From: CAYJKB01 sp964370625
GTDB taxonomy: Bacteria > Bacillota > Clostridia > Oscillospirales > Butyricicoccaceae
NCBI GenBank assembly: GCA_964370625.1
Contig: CAYJKB010000059.1
Location: 1-10,235 of the forward strand
DNA: 10,235 bases
Reading direction: 5' to 3'
Under the pieces are notes generated by a model, which searched no databases, had not been told where the DNA came from, and worked only from the letters and a program-made list of their open reading frames with translations. Shown here in pieces: positions 1 to 6,410 of this stretch (position 1 is its first letter; each line of letters starts with the position of its first letter). The position numbers and the translations under genes are program-made.

Positions 1-9
1 TGTTCGATT

Positions 10-86
<77 letters not shown>

Positions 87-142
87 ATATATTAAGCTCT
101 GCATTAACTAGAAGTGTTTGTCTCTCACTAGTCAGCTTTTAT

Positions 143-171
143 ATAATATCATTTTATTTATGCAATGTCAA
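143..171 (-). promoter_or_regulatory. Sigma-70-type promoter of the initiator tRNA
   Basis: On the minus strand a perfect -35 TTGACA (166-171) is followed after exactly 17 bases by TATTAT (143-148, five of six matches to TATAAT). Transcription would start near 136 and give a leader of about 50 nt that is processed off the tRNA. This is the closest match to the housekeeping consensus in the window, as expected for a stable-RNA gene. Confidence 0.85.
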
Positions 172-288
172 TAGTTTTTGATAATTTTTTTTGTAATTAT
201 TTTTAAAGTTAAAAAATGGAATACTTTTAAGAAATGAAATTAAATTTTAATTAGGGTAAAATAAGGAATTTTATATCTTTTAGTCGAG

Positions 289-317
289 TTGACTTATAAT
301 AATAATTATGGTACATT
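289..317 (+). promoter_or_regulatory. Probable sigma-70-type promoter of the activator-rpoN unit
   Basis: TTGACT (289-294) and TACATT (312-317) are separated by 17 bases and point at the activator gene. Transcription would start near 324, about 37 bases before the start codon. A dyad, GGTAC (310-314) with GTACC (333-337), overlaps the -10 element and start site and could be an operator. The -10 is imperfect (four of six). I see no -24/-12 sequence here, so the activator and sigma factor seem to be made by the housekeeping polymerase. The AT-rich bases between this promoter and the tRNA promoter show nothing else I can name. Confidence 0.5.
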
Positions 318-360
318 TATATTAACTAAATAGTACCAAAATAGATTAGGAGGTACTTTA

Positions 361-1758
361 ATGATATCAAATGAAACTTTACTTGAAGTGTTAGAATGCT
401 CTTTTGATGGAATATGGATTACAGATGGAATAGGTAAGGTTATTTTTGCAAATTCTGCAAATGCTGCACTTTTAGGTGTAACAAAAGAAGATTTACTTGA
501 TAAAACTACTCAGCAATTATGTGATGAAAATATTTTTTCTGATTCAGTTGTATTACGTGTGTTAAAAAGCAAAAAACAAGAATCTCGTGTCAGTCAAAAC
601 TTTCGTACAGGTATTACAGTATTAGCAACTGCAACTCCGATTTTAGATGATGAAGGTAATATAAAATATATTATTAATAATGTAAGGGATATTAGCGCCT
701 TAAATGAACTACAAAAAGAAGTTCAACATAAAGATGAAATTATTCGAAATCAAGAAAAACTCCTTTTTGAAATGCGTGAACGTTATGGTATTGGTGGAAT
801 TGTTGTTCAAAGTCGTGAATTTGCTAAAGTTGTTGATTTAGCACATCGTGTTGCACCTTTTGATGGTTCTACGGTGCTGATTTTAGGTGAATCTGGTACT
901 GGTAAAGAAATAATAGCACAGGTTATTGTTAAAAACAGTGAACGTGCAGAGAAGCCTTTTATTCGTTTAAACTGTGGTGCAATTCCTGCAAATTTGCTTG
1001 AAAGTGAACTTTTTGGATATGAAAAAGGTTCATTTACAGGTGCAGATAATAAAGGAAAAAAAGGATTGTTTGAAGCAGCACATGGTGGCACAATTTTCTT
1101 AGATGAAATAGGGGAGATACCTTTCCATCTTCAAGTTAAACTTTTACGTGTACTTCAACAAAAAGAAATTATGCGTATCGGCAGCACAAAGCCAATTGAA
1201 CTTGATGTGCGTGTACTTGCTGCAACTAATAGAGATTTAGAACAAATGGTGAAACAAGGTACATTTAGAGAAGATTTATATTATAGATTAAATGTAGTAT
1301 CTGTAGAAATACCACCACTTAGAAATAGGAAAGATGATATAATTCCGCTTATACATCATTTTTTATCAATTTTTAATAAAAAATACAAAACTAATAAAAC
1401 AATTGCCCCTGATACAATTTCATTATTTATGAATTATACATGGTCAGGAAATGTTCGTGAACTTGAAAATTTAGTTGAAAATTTAGTAATAACCTCTGCA
1501 AGTGATAATATTTGCAGAGAAGATTTGCCAGATAAGTTATTTGCAAGACAAACATATAATATGTTGCAACTAGATGAGATTATTCCAATTCGTCAAGCTG
1601 TAGCTCAGGTTGAAAGTGATCTTATTAAAAAAGCTATGTCAAAATATGGTTCTACTCGTAAAGCTGCAAGTGTATTAGGAATAAATGCATCAACAATTGT
1701 GCGTAAAATGCAAAGCTTAGGAGTAAAAATAGAAGATTTTGACCAAATTAATGAATGA
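361..1758 (+). CDS. Sigma-54-dependent transcriptional activator, PAS-AAA+-TyrR-type HTH
   Basis: A 465-residue bacterial enhancer-binding protein, which hydrolyses ATP to open promoters held by sigma-54 polymerase. A PAS sensor domain covers about residues 1-115 and a short helical linker about 115-140. The AAA+ domain (about 145-370) has Walker A GESGTGKE (176-183), GSFTGA (223-228; the sigma-54 contact loop, usually GAFTGA), Walker B TIFLDE (244-249) and the FREDLYYRLN arginine-finger region (302-311). The C-terminal helix-turn-helix (about 415-456) has STRKAASVLG, like the TyrR/HTH_50 family. There is no receiver domain, so a ligand or redox signal sensed by the PAS domain is likelier than phosphorylation. 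The start is set by AGGAGG at 348-353, seven bases upstream. Its stop overlaps the start of rpoN, so the two are probably translationally coupled. The obvious target is the sigma-54 promoter at 3510, which is inference from position. Confidence 0.93.
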   Translation: MISNETLLEVLECSFDGIWITDGIGKVIFANSANAALLGVTKEDLLDKTTQQLCDENIFSDSVVLRVLKSKKQESRVSQNFRTGITVLATATPILDDEGNIKYIINNVRDISALNELQKEVQHKDEIIRNQEKLLFEMRERYGIGGIVVQSREFAKVVDLAHRVAPFDGSTVLILGESGTGKEIIAQVIVKNSERAEKPFIRLNCGAIPANLLESELFGYEKGSFTGADNKGKKGLFEAAHGGTIFLDEIGEIPFHLQVKLLRVLQQKEIMRIGSTKPIELDVRVLAATNRDLEQMVKQGTFREDLYYRLNVVSVEIPPLRNRKDDIIPLIHHFLSIFNKKYKTNKTIAPDTISLFMNYTWSGNVRELENLVENLVITSASDNICREDLPDKLFARQTYNMLQLDEIIPIRQAVAQVESDLIKKAMSKYGSTRKAASVLGINASTIVRKMQSLGVKIEDFDQINE

Positions 1759-3116
1759 TTTCAATATGTGAAAGAGGTGTATATTTAAAACATATGAATA
1801 TTTCACAAAGTTTAGCCCAAAAACAAGTTATGTCACTTAGTCAAACACAATCATTATCTATTCTTGCATTGTCTAATGAACAATTAAAAGAATTTTTAGA
1901 AAATGAACAATTAAAAAATCCATTAATTGAAATAGATGACTCAAATTCAGTTTATGAAAAACATATATCTATAGGAAAAGGATTTAATGATAGAAATTCC
2001 TATGGTACAGTTTCGCTAGAACAAGCAAATACAATTAAAGAAATTCCTACAAATAAATCAGAAACCTTAAAAGAACATTTATTATCTCAAGTTGATGAAA
2101 GAATTTTTGATAAAAACAAACTTGAAACTTTAGATATTATAATTGATTCTTTGGATGATGATGGATTTATAACCTATTCACCTGGTGAATTAATAAATTT
2201 CACCAAAACTTCATGGGAAGATATAGAAGAATGTATAGCATATATTAGAACATTAGACCCATGTGGGATAGGTGCTTATTCAAGAGAAGAATCACTCCTA
2301 TTACAACTTAATAAAAAGGGAATAGTAGAAAAATATATTGCTGATATAATAAATATGCATTTAGATGATTTGGCTCGTGGAAATTATAGAAAGATTTCTC
2401 AAAATTTAGGAATTTCAGTTCAAAAAGTACGTTGGGCTTTTGGTGTAATCAAAACACTTAACCCTTTCGTTGCCCAAACATTTAAAGATACTATAACACA
2501 ATATATAACTCCAGATATTCTATGTGAGTTTGTCGATGGGAAATGGACTGCTGAAATTAATGATAAATGGATTGGCAGTATAAAAATTAGTGATTTATAT
2601 TCTAAGATGTATAAAAAACAAAATGATCCAGAATTACTAGCTTATTTTGATGAAAAAATTAGGCAAGCAAAATTTGTAATGCAAAGCATTGAAAAAAGAA
2701 GAAAAACGATGCTTGATGTAACATTATATATAGTAAGCCATCAAACAAATAATTTGCTTTATAAATCACCGCTCAAACCGCTTACATTAAGAGATGTTGC
2801 CACAGCATTAGAAATGCATGAATCAACCATCAGTCGAACTATCAAAAATAAATATATATTTCATGCACGTGGAACTGTATCACTCAAAGATTTATTTACT
2901 TTAGCTTCAAGTGGGGGAGAAGCAACGAGTAGAAATGAGGTTTCTATGATGATAGAGAAATATATAAAAGATGAAAATAAAAGCAAGCCTTATACTGATA
3001 GTGACCTTGAAAAACTGCTTTCAGCTGAAGGTTTTTCTGTTTCTAGGCGTACAATTGCTCAATATCGAAGTGAACTTGGTATAGGCAATGCTTTTGCTAG
3101 AAAATCGCTGATGTGA
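1755..3116 (+). CDS. rpoN: RNA polymerase sigma-54 factor
   Basis: Alternative sigma factor that directs polymerase to -24/-12 promoters and needs an AAA+ activator to open DNA. Region I is visible as a Gln/Leu-rich stretch (about residues 17-60, ending in NPLIEI). The core-binding part has LDPCGIGAYSREESLLLQL (167-185; the family usually has LDPPGVGARDLRECLLLQL). The HTH contains LTLRDVATALEMHESTISR (343-361), and the RpoN box that reads the -24 element is SRRTIAQYR (430-438, against ARRTVAKYR). Length is normal. Start: the ATG at 1755 overlaps the activator's stop codon as ATGA. A second in-frame ATG at 1794 begins MNISQSLAQ, fits the family's N-terminus better and has AGAGGT (1773-1778), though at a long 15-base spacing. 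I keep 1755 with real doubt. Codons are AT-rich (many ATA and AGA), unlike the enzyme genes downstream. Confidence 0.95.
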   Translation: MISICERGVYLKHMNISQSLAQKQVMSLSQTQSLSILALSNEQLKEFLENEQLKNPLIEIDDSNSVYEKHISIGKGFNDRNSYGTVSLEQANTIKEIPTNKSETLKEHLLSQVDERIFDKNKLETLDIIIDSLDDDGFITYSPGELINFTKTSWEDIEECIAYIRTLDPCGIGAYSREESLLLQLNKKGIVEKYIADIINMHLDDLARGNYRKISQNLGISVQKVRWAFGVIKTLNPFVAQTFKDTITQYITPDILCEFVDGKWTAEINDKWIGSIKISDLYSKMYKKQNDPELLAYFDEKIRQAKFVMQSIEKRRKTMLDVTLYIVSHQTNNLLYKSPLKPLTLRDVATALEMHESTISRTIKNKYIFHARGTVSLKDLFTLASSGGEATSRNEVSMMIEKYIKDENKSKPYTDSDLEKLLSAEGFSVSRRTIAQYRSELGIGNAFARKSLM

Positions 3117-3206
3117 TATTGCAACGGAAGAAATTAAATACAGCTTACACAAAATGAACTATTTTAAAATAAATTATAAAAATTTTGATTTTTGTGTATT
3201 TCACTC

Positions 3207-3252
3207 TTGCATATTTCAACGATACGTGCTATAATGACGTTGTTGTATGCAA
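3207..3252. repeat. Long inverted repeat enclosing a TATAAT box
   Basis: The arms TTGCATATTTCAACG (3207-3221) and CGTTGTTGTATGCAA (3238-3252) are inverted copies matching at 12 of 15 positions, with all mismatches in the three central bases of each arm. The 16-base spacer contains TGCTATAAT, an extended -10 element (TATAAT at 3230-3235); TTGCAT lies 17 bases further up, inside the left arm. It could be a distant activator site for the sigma-54 promoter about 300 bases downstream, or an operator over a separate housekeeping promoter. Spacing and mismatch pattern suggest two protein dimers. Confidence 0.55.
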
Positions 3253-3269
3253 GTTTACTTATTTAATCT

Positions 3270-3311
3270 TGTAAATAACATTGCGTTTTCACTATGTAAA
3301 ACCTATGTAAA
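3270..3311. repeat. Three direct TGTAAA copies, two inside a CTATGTAAA repeat
   Basis: TGTAAA occurs at 3270-3275, 3295-3300 and 3306-3311. The last two sit in identical CTATGTAAA units (3292-3300 and 3303-3311) whose starts are 11 bases apart, about one helical turn. TTTCAC (3287-3292) and GTGAAA (3313-3318) flank them as a dyad. TGTAAA is the half-site of the TyrR box (TGTAAA-N6-TTTACA), and the adjacent activator has a TyrR-type HTH, but the full palindrome is absent. In AT-rich DNA part of this may be chance. Confidence 0.35.
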
Positions 3312-3325
3312 GGTGAAATAAGTTG

Positions 3326-3368
3326 TTGCATAAATGCATCGTTAATGTTATTTTGCAACGTTTTGCAA
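3326..3368. promoter_or_regulatory. Cluster of TTGCA/TGCAA motifs, candidate activator-binding region
   Basis: The stretch holds TTGCATAAATGCATCG (3326-3341), with the core dyad TGCAT-AA-ATGCA, and the perfect palindrome TTGCAA-CGTT-TTGCAA (3353-3368, two TTGCAA boxes 10 bases apart). The same TTGCAT start and CAACG sequence recur in the inverted repeat at 3207-3252. The palindrome's centre lies about 175 bases upstream of the predicted sigma-54 start site, within the usual range for enhancer sites. Binding by the activator encoded at 361 is inference. Confidence 0.45.
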
Positions 3369-3432
3369 AGGTAAAAATAGGCTAACATAAGATGAAAATG
3401 GCAATGTGTCTAAAAACACCAGCTGATATTTG

Positions 3433-3481
3433 ACGTTTTAAACAAAAAAATGTGTATTTTTTAAAACGTGAAAATTTTTTT
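3433..3481 (+). terminator. AT-rich hairpin with T-run, possible weak terminator
   Basis: ACGTTTTAAA (3433-3442) and TTTAAAACGT (3460-3469) form a perfect 10-bp inverted repeat around a 17-base loop, followed after a few bases by a run of seven T (3475-3481). It could stop transcripts coming out of rpoN, or from the TATAAT at 3230, before they reach the sigma-54 promoter 30 bases on. The stem has only two G-C pairs and a large loop, so a DNA-bending or protein-binding site between enhancer and promoter is the main alternative. Confidence 0.4.
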
Positions 3482-3509
3482 GTCAATTTTACTCATAAAA
3501 AAATAAAGT

Positions 3510-3525
3510 TGGCATAATAGTTGCT
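3510..3525 (+). promoter_or_regulatory. Sigma-54 (-24/-12) promoter of the catabolic operon
   Basis: TGGCATAATAGTTGCT matches the consensus TGGCAYRNNNNTTGCW at every defined position, with the GG (3511-3512) and GC (3523-3524) at the required spacing. Transcription should start near 3536. It is the only full match I found in the window. It sits directly downstream of genes for a sigma-54 activator and for sigma-54, and upstream of six enzyme genes, which makes it the control point of the operon. Confidence 0.9.
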
Positions 3526-3535
3526 ATTTAAATAT

Positions 3536-3659
3536 AGTGAAAGTATTTTATTGCACTGTATATGTGCAGTTAAAATAAAGCAAATATCCAGAGCCACTTA
3601 GGGAGAATTTGCTGGATGTTATAATTTAAAATTATAGAAAGTGGCAGAAGGAGATTTTT
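3536..3659 (+). promoter_or_regulatory. Operon 5' leader with potential pseudoknot beside the RBS
   Basis: The predicted leader of about 124 nt is unusually structured. A small hairpin TGCAC/GTGCA (3552-3556/3564-3568) comes first. Then ATCCAG (3586-3591) can pair with CTGGAT (3612-3617), while GCCACTT (3593-3599), inside that loop, can pair with AAGTGGC (3639-3645), which lies outside it. This is the order of an H-type pseudoknot. The AT palindrome 3620-3636 would fold inside its last loop. GCAAAT (3580-3585) with ATTTGC (3607-3612) is a competing pairing. The second stem ends two bases before the AAGGAG at 3648-3653. It matches no riboswitch class I can recall; covariation is unknown. Confidence 0.4.
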
Positions 3660-4427
3660 ATGCGCAAAAATTTACTTAAGGAAAAAATCAAAAAAGGCGA
3701 AAGTGCTTTAGGTACTTTTGTAAAACTAACTGATCCATCTGTTATTGAAATTCTAGCTATCGCAGGATTTGATTTTTTTGTTGTTGACAGCGAACACGTT
3801 GCAATGGACAGAGAACAACTAACAAATATCTTGCGTGCTGCTGATGCTTATGGAATTACTCCAATCATCAGAACTAAAGAAAACAACAGAGTAGAAATCC
3901 TTCAAACACTTGATTTAGGTTATCATGGTGTACAAGTTCCTAACGTTGACACTGTTGAACAACTTGAAAGCCTTGTTAAAAGTGTAAAATACGATCCAAT
4001 CGGTTACCGTGGTTTTTCACCAAGTGTTCGTGCTTGTGATTACGGTACTGCTAATATTGATGAATATATTGCTACTGCAAACGCAGAAACTATGGTTATC
4101 TCTCACTGTGAAACACGTGAATGTGTTGAAAACATTGATGATATCCTAAAAGTAGACAACCTTGATGTTCTATTTATCGGACCTATGGATTTATCACAAT
4201 CTTATGGTTTAACTGGTAAACCAGGTCATGAAACTGTAAAAGGCGCAATTGATATGGTTATCGAAAAAGCAAAAGCTGCTGGTGTTCCAACTGGTACTGT
4301 TGCAGGTAATCCAGATGCTGCTAAAGCATTAATCGCAAGAGGTGTACAATACATCCTTATGAGCTCAGATATGGGTATGATTATGCAATGGGGCAAAAAT
4401 GCAGTTAAAGGCGTTAGAGGCGAATAG
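3660..4427 (+). CDS. HpcH/HpaI-family class II aldolase
   Basis: A 255-residue cytosolic metal-dependent aldolase of the family that includes HpaI and 2-dehydro-3-deoxyglucarate aldolase (GarL). These enzymes cleave 4-hydroxy-2-oxo acids to pyruvate, or a substituted pyruvate, plus an aldehyde. Length is typical. Visible active-site residues are His46 in DSEHVAMD, Arg71 in PIIRTKENN, the GYRGFSP loop (115-121), and metal ligands Glu151 in HCETRECVEN and Asp177 in FIGPMDLSQSYG. AAGGAG (3648-3653) lies six bases before the ATG. As first gene after the sigma-54 promoter it should be the most directly controlled. Its codons are those of a highly expressed gene. The family's substrate range is broad, so the substrate cannot be read from sequence. 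The next gene suggests that one product is a 2-oxo acid needing reduction, which is inference. Confidence 0.9.
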   Translation: MRKNLLKEKIKKGESALGTFVKLTDPSVIEILAIAGFDFFVVDSEHVAMDREQLTNILRAADAYGITPIIRTKENNRVEILQTLDLGYHGVQVPNVDTVEQLESLVKSVKYDPIGYRGFSPSVRACDYGTANIDEYIATANAETMVISHCETRECVENIDDILKVDNLDVLFIGPMDLSQSYGLTGKPGHETVKGAIDMVIEKAKAAGVPTGTVAGNPDAAKALIARGVQYILMSSDMGMIMQWGKNAVKGVRGE

Positions 4428-4443
4428 TCTATAAATGCTTTTG

Positions 4444-4469
4444 TTTAGTATTTTGGAATAAATGCTAAA
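4444..4469 (+). other. Intercistronic stem-loop after the aldolase gene
   Basis: TTTAGTATTT (4444-4453) pairs with AAATGCTAAA (4460-4469) through ten positions with one G-U, around a six-base loop. No T-run follows, so it does not look like a terminator; a processing or mRNA-stability element is more likely. The rest of this 87-base gap holds the next ribosome binding site. Confidence 0.4.
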
Positions 4470-4514
4470 GAATAAATGGTATATCTTTATTTTGAAAGGA
4501 TAGGTTATTAAAAC

Positions 4515-5468
4515 ATGAAAAAAGTATATTTAACAGAAAATATTCATAAAGATGCGGTTGCATACTTAAGTGAAAACTTTGAAGTAGTTCAAGGTGTATC
4601 TAAAGACCCAGCAGATATTATTGCTGCAGCTCAAGGCTGTGAAGCAGTTCTTATTCGTTCAGCTGAAATTACTGAAGAAATCATGGATAAAGTTCCTACT
4701 TTAAAAGTAATTGCAAAACATGGTATTGGTGTTGATAACATTAACATCCCAGCTGCAACAGCTCGTGGTATGCTAATCGTTAACGCTCCTCACTCAAACA
4801 TAAACGCAGTAGCAGAACATGCTGTGGCTTTAATTTATTCAGCTGCAAAACACATGGTGCTTCTTGATAAAATCACTCGTGAAGGTGGATTTGCAAAACG
4901 TAACCAATATGTAAACCTTGAATTATCAGGCAAAACAGTAGGTTTTGTAGGTCTTGGTAAAATTGCGAAATTAACAGCTAAAAAACTTACAGCTATGGAC
5001 GTAAACATGATTGCTTATGACCCATATGCAAACGCTGATGATGCTAAAGCTTTAGGTGTAACTCTTGTTTCACTTGACGAAGTTTTAACTTCTTCAGATT
5101 TCGTAAGCTTACATACTCCACTTATGGATGCTACTCATAAAATGATTAATAAAGAAACTTTAGGCAAAATGAAAAAATCAGCTTGGCTAATTAACGTAGC
5201 TCGTGGACCTATCGTTGACGAAGTTGCTTTAGTTGAAGCTCTTAAAGAAGGCGTAATCGCAGGGGCGGCTCTTGATGTATTTGATCCAGAACCACCAAAA
5301 GCAGATTGCCCACTATTCGAACTAGATAACGTAATCGTATCACCACATAACGCAGCTCTAACTGACAATGCACTTCTTGCAATGGCTATGGACAGCGCAA
5401 CTGGTATCACAGATTACCTACTAGGCAGAAAACCTCAATTCCCAGTTAACCCAGAAGTGTTAAAATAA
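4515..5468 (+). CDS. D-isomer-specific 2-hydroxyacid dehydrogenase (phosphoglycerate dehydrogenase/hydroxypyruvate reductase type)
   Basis: A 317-residue NAD(P)-dependent oxidoreductase that interconverts a 2-oxo acid and a D-2-hydroxy acid. The catalytic trio is present: Arg230 (NVARG), Glu259 (DVFDPEPP) and His278 (SPHNA). The Rossmann loop is GLGKIA (146-151), with Ala for the last Gly of the usual GxGxxG. An acidic residue at the end of the next strand (YDP, 168-170) points to NAD rather than NADP. There is no C-terminal ACT or intervening domain, so this is a short form unlike feedback-regulated SerA. In a catabolic operon next to an aldolase, reduction of hydroxypyruvate or a related three-carbon oxo acid is more plausible than serine synthesis; that is inference. 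AAAGGA and TAGG upstream serve the ATG at 4515. Confidence 0.88.
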   Translation: MKKVYLTENIHKDAVAYLSENFEVVQGVSKDPADIIAAAQGCEAVLIRSAEITEEIMDKVPTLKVIAKHGIGVDNINIPAATARGMLIVNAPHSNINAVAEHAVALIYSAAKHMVLLDKITREGGFAKRNQYVNLELSGKTVGFVGLGKIAKLTAKKLTAMDVNMIAYDPYANADDAKALGVTLVSLDEVLTSSDFVSLHTPLMDATHKMINKETLGKMKKSAWLINVARGPIVDEVALVEALKEGVIAGAALDVFDPEPPKADCPLFELDNVIVSPHNAALTDNALLAMAMDSATGITDYLLGRKPQFPVNPEVLK

Positions 5469-5507
5469 TTAAGTTTAAAAAATTAAAAAATAAAAGGAGA
5501 ACTCAAA

Positions 5508-6365
5508 ATGTCTTTTACACAAGTTTACAAATTCCAAGACCTTAATGGTTATGAATCAGTAATTTCAGAAAAAAACTCAGACATGGTATACATGGGATTC
5601 GGAAGAATTCTATTAAACCCAGGTCAAAAAATTAGCTACACACTAACAGGTGAAGAACACGTAGTTGTACTTCAACATGGTGATTTCAATGTAACAGTTG
5701 AATACAAAGGCGAAACAGCTTTTGCAGACAAAAAAGGTACTCGTACTAACCCATTTGATGAGTTACCAACAGCATGTTATGTACCTCCTCAAGCTACAAT
5801 CACTGTTTCTTCAGAAAAAGGATGTGAATGTAGAGTATTTACAGCATGGCTAGAAGAAGGTAATGATCCACACTTCCTAACTCCTGACATGGTAGTTGAA
5901 GGAAACCCAGGTGAATACATTTACAAACGTAAATACCGTTACCTATACGGACAAGCTGGAAATCCAAACGATAAAATCACAAAAAGACTTATGGTTGGAG
6001 AATCAGTTGGCGTACCAGGCGGTTGGATTGGCTTCCCAGCTCACCGTCATGACTACGACAGACCTGGAAAAGAAGTTATTCTTGATGAAATCTTCTCATA
6101 CCAAGTTCGTTCAGCTGCACCAGACGCTTTCGGTGGTGTATTCTGTTACGCTTATGACCTTGATGATAACGGCAAAAAAATATGGGACGAAGTTTCAGTA
6201 ATCGAAGATAACGTTTCAGCAGTTGCTCTTCCATCAGGATACCATTCTACAGTTTCAATGGCTGGTTCAGAAGTTTACCTACTATGGGGACTTGCAGGCC
6301 CTGGTAAAATTAACCAAGTTAATTTCGATGGACGTTATTCTTGGTTAGAAGGTTGCCTATATTAA
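5508..6365 (+). CDS. iolB: IolB/KduI-family sugar-acid isomerase (5-deoxy-glucuronate isomerase-like)
   Basis: A 285-residue double-cupin protein. IolB converts 5-deoxy-glucuronate to 5-dehydro-2-deoxygluconate in the Bacillus inositol pathway, and KduI carries out a related aldose-ketose isomerisation of uronates. The family pattern is clear in the C-terminal half: GGWIGFPAHRHD (171-182) with metal ligands His179 and His181, Glu194 in LDEIF, the tail histidine His246 in LPSGYHST, then YLLWGLAGP (257-265). AAAGGAG precedes the ATG by about nine bases, and only 39 bases separate it from the dehydrogenase. None of the other classical Bacillus iol genes (iolC, iolD, iolE, iolJ) is in the window. 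The enzyme may therefore act on a non-deoxy uronate or ketogluconate made by the ring-opening hydrolase at 8411. Codon use indicates high expression. Confidence 0.85.
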   Translation: MSFTQVYKFQDLNGYESVISEKNSDMVYMGFGRILLNPGQKISYTLTGEEHVVVLQHGDFNVTVEYKGETAFADKKGTRTNPFDELPTACYVPPQATITVSSEKGCECRVFTAWLEEGNDPHFLTPDMVVEGNPGEYIYKRKYRYLYGQAGNPNDKITKRLMVGESVGVPGGWIGFPAHRHDYDRPGKEVILDEIFSYQVRSAAPDAFGGVFCYAYDLDDNGKKIWDEVSVIEDNVSAVALPSGYHSTVSMAGSEVYLLWGLAGPGKINQVNFDGRYSWLEGCLY

Positions 6366-6410
6366 TAGGTAAGATTTCTTACTAATAATAAGCCAAAGGA
6401 GTTGAAGAAT

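Noticed and set aside
807..1091. 94-codon open frame on the minus strand inside the activator gene
   Set aside because: It lies wholly opposite the conserved AAA+ domain, its translation has no recognisable domain, and no ribosome binding site precedes it.
3247..3321. Small 24-codon open frame starting MQVYLFN in the rpoN-aldolase gap
   Set aside because: There is no Shine-Dalgarno sequence, and the start codon lies in an inverted-repeat arm; the DNA is better explained as regulatory.
3392..3433. 13-codon open frame starting MKMAMCL as a possible leader peptide
   Set aside because: It lies upstream of the predicted sigma-54 start site, has no well-placed ribosome binding site and shows no run of regulatory codons.
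3620..3625. TATAAT within the operon leader as a housekeeping promoter
   Set aside because: No acceptable -35 lies 16-18 bases upstream, and the bases form part of an AT palindrome in the leader.
5135..5410. 91-codon minus-strand frame inside the hydroxyacid dehydrogenase gene
   Set aside because: It is antisense to catalytic motifs, has no ribosome binding site and has low-complexity Ser/Ala-rich content.
5896..6201. 101-codon plus-strand frame inside the isomerase gene
   Set aside because: It overlaps the conserved cupin motifs in another frame; the composition is that of an out-of-frame shadow.
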